From an uncultured Lamprocystis sp. (GTDB lineage Bacteria; Pseudomonadota; Gammaproteobacteria; Chromatiales; Chromatiaceae), in contig NZ_CAIZIZ010000310.1 in the NCBI RefSeq assembly GCF_903933125.1, positions 1 through 64,000 on the forward strand: 64,000 bases of DNA. The letters are read 5' to 3'. The notes under the pieces are model-generated. The model was not told the origin of the DNA and ran no database searches. It worked only from the letters and a program-made list of their open reading frames with translations. The translations under genes and the position numbers were made by a program. Within the stretch, counting starts at the first letter, position 1. Each line of letters starts with the position of its first letter. Shown one piece after another: positions 62,927-64,000 of this stretch.

Positions 62927-63736
62927 ATGGCATCCACCACCACCCTCCGGGGTTGGATCGACGGGATCGGCGTGTTAGGCCCCGGCCTGAACACCTGGGC
63001 GCAGGCGCAGCCGATCCTGGCCGGCGCGGTCGTCTATCAGCCGCAGCCAGTACTCGTGCCGGCCGCGGCGGTGCTTCCCCCACCGGAACGTCGCCGCGTC
63101 GGTCTAGCCGCGAAGGTCGCACTGGCCGTGGCGCAGGAGGCCATCGCCAATGCCCGGCAGGATGCCGCAGCGCTCGCGGCCGTGTTCTCATCGTCCGGAG
63201 CGGATTGCGATAACTGCGATGCCATCTGTCAGGTGCTGGCGTCCGAGGATCGCCACATTTCCCCCACGCGCTTCCACAACTCGGTGCATAACGTCGCGGC
63301 CGGCTATTGGAGCATCGCCTCCGGCGCCATGACCCCAGCCACGGCGCTGTGCGCCTATGACGGCAGCTTCGGGGCCGGTTTGCTGGAGGCACTCACCCAG
63401 GTGGTCGTGGACGGCGTTGGCACCCTGCTGGTGACCTACGAGGTGCCTTATCCAGAGCCGCTGCACGCCAAGCGACCCCTTCCCTCAGCCTTCGGTCTGG
63501 CCTTGGTGTTGATGCCGCAGCCAGGCCCTCACTCCCTGGCGCACATTCAAGTCGACTTGGTCGAGGCACCCGCGGACCGGGTGACACTTGCGCAGCTCGA
63601 GGCTCTGCGCTGCCGGATCCCCTCGGCGCGCGGCCTGCCTCTGTTGCAAGTGCTGGCAGAAGGCCGTGGCGCGCGGGTGATTCTGGAATACCTGGACCCG
63701 CTCAACCTAGCCGTGGATGTCCTGCCATGCCGCTAG
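62927..63736 (+). CDS. Beta-ketoacyl synthase N-terminal-domain protein (chain-length-factor-like)
   Basis: This 269-aa protein is only the N-terminal half of a ketosynthase fold, with RFHNSVHNVAAGYWSIASGA and ALCAYDGSFGAGLLEAL. The usual catalytic Cys motif is not present. Such half-proteins pair with a true synthase in APE clusters, perhaps fixing chain length. It starts 1 nt after the ketosynthase stop. Confidence 0.85.
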   Translation: MASTTTLRGWIDGIGVLGPGLNTWAQAQPILAGAVVYQPQPVLVPAAAVLPPPERRRVGLAAKVALAVAQEAIANARQDAAALAAVFSSSGADCDNCDAICQVLASEDRHISPTRFHNSVHNVAAGYWSIASGAMTPATALCAYDGSFGAGLLEALTQVVVDGVGTLLVTYEVPYPEPLHAKRPLPSAFGLALVLMPQPGPHSLAHIQVDLVEAPADRVTLAQLEALRCRIPSARGLPLLQVLAEGRGARVILEYLDPLNLAVDVLPCR

Positions 63737-64000
63737 ACTCCGCGTGGCTGCGTGCCCATCTCCCCCACCAAGGCACCATGTGCCTGTTGGACCGTATCGA
63801 TACCTGGAACGCCCAGGGGATCCGCTGCACGGCGGTGAGCCATCGCGCCCCACAGAATCCCTTGCGCGCTCACGGCCGCTTGGGAGCCGTCTGCGGCATC
63901 GAATACGCGGTCCAGGCGATGGCTGCCCATGGTGCCCTGCTGGCTGCTCCCGCGGCGCCGCCCCGCGCCGGTTATCTCACCAGCGTGCGCGAGGTTGAAC
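63727..64000 (+). CDS. Hotdog dehydratase-like protein, 3' end outside the window
   Basis: A frame from the ATG at 63727 overlaps the previous stop and runs off the right edge, about 91 residues visible: LRAHLPHQGTMCLLDRIDTW and GIEYAVQAMAAHGALLA. The HQG..LLDR opening is typical of FabA/FabZ-like dehydratases of the ApeP type. Ketoreductase and further synthase genes would be expected next. Confidence 0.8.
   Translation, partial: MPLDSAWLRAHLPHQGTMCLLDRIDTWNAQGIRCTAVSHRAPQNPLRAHGRLGAVCGIEYAVQAMAAHGALLAAPAAPPRAGYLTSVREVE

Overview
The window is high-G+C, gene-dense DNA from a proteobacterium. I infer a gammaproteobacterium, most likely a Chromatiales-type purple sulfur lineage or a relative. 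The grounds are the gene families together: fdsGBACD formate dehydrogenase, an Uma2-family endonuclease, REP-like palindromes, TamB, LpxL-type acyltransferases and an aryl-polyene-type cluster. None of these proves the genus. No rRNA, tRNA or CRISPR array was seen.

Bases 1-2400 hold the start of an AAA+ ATPase gene coupled to a small unknown gene, then a PemK/MazF-type toxin with an unusual upstream partner and an iteron-like operator. From about 2460 to 20930 lies a large tetrahydromethanopterin (H4MPT)/methylofuran C1 region. It has cofactor genes (mfnE, pabB, mfnF, mfnD, a HisA-like gene, a PTPS-fusion gene, a CitG-like gene, two ATP-grasp ligases, mptG) and the pathway enzymes fae, mtdB, mch and fhcBADC, ending with a pterin carbinolamine dehydratase. 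A type I restriction-modification island (21100-27371: hsdR, a fused hsdM-hsdS gene, an unknown downstream partner and a decayed VapBC pair) interrupts the C1 genes.

C1 metabolism resumes with a small cytochrome c, fdsGBACD (NAD-dependent formate dehydrogenase), a decayed second copy of the dehydratase gene, pqqABCDE, a proline iminopeptidase, and xoxFGJ plus a CXXCW rhodanese-like gene. Read together, 2.4-43.8 kb encodes an almost complete route from methanol to CO2. XoxF, which carries the Asp pair of lanthanide enzymes, oxidises methanol with PQQ. Fae, MtdB, Mch and FhcABCD take formaldehyde to formate on H4MPT/methylofuran, and Fds yields CO2 and NADH. Several early cofactor-synthesis genes (MptA-like, dihydropteroate-synthase-like, DmrA, MfnA/B/C) are not in the window.

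From 43.8 to 51.4 kb are cell-envelope genes on the minus strand (flippase-like membrane protein, LpxL-type acyltransferase, a small secreted protein, TamB) and an Uma2 protein with a heptad-repeat tail. A B12-binding radical SAM gene (51.5-53.2 kb) is broken by a 124-bp MITE-like insertion with an 8-bp target duplication. The last 10.4 kb is a tightly overlapping plus-strand operon of the aryl polyene (APE)/xanthomonadin type that runs off the right edge.
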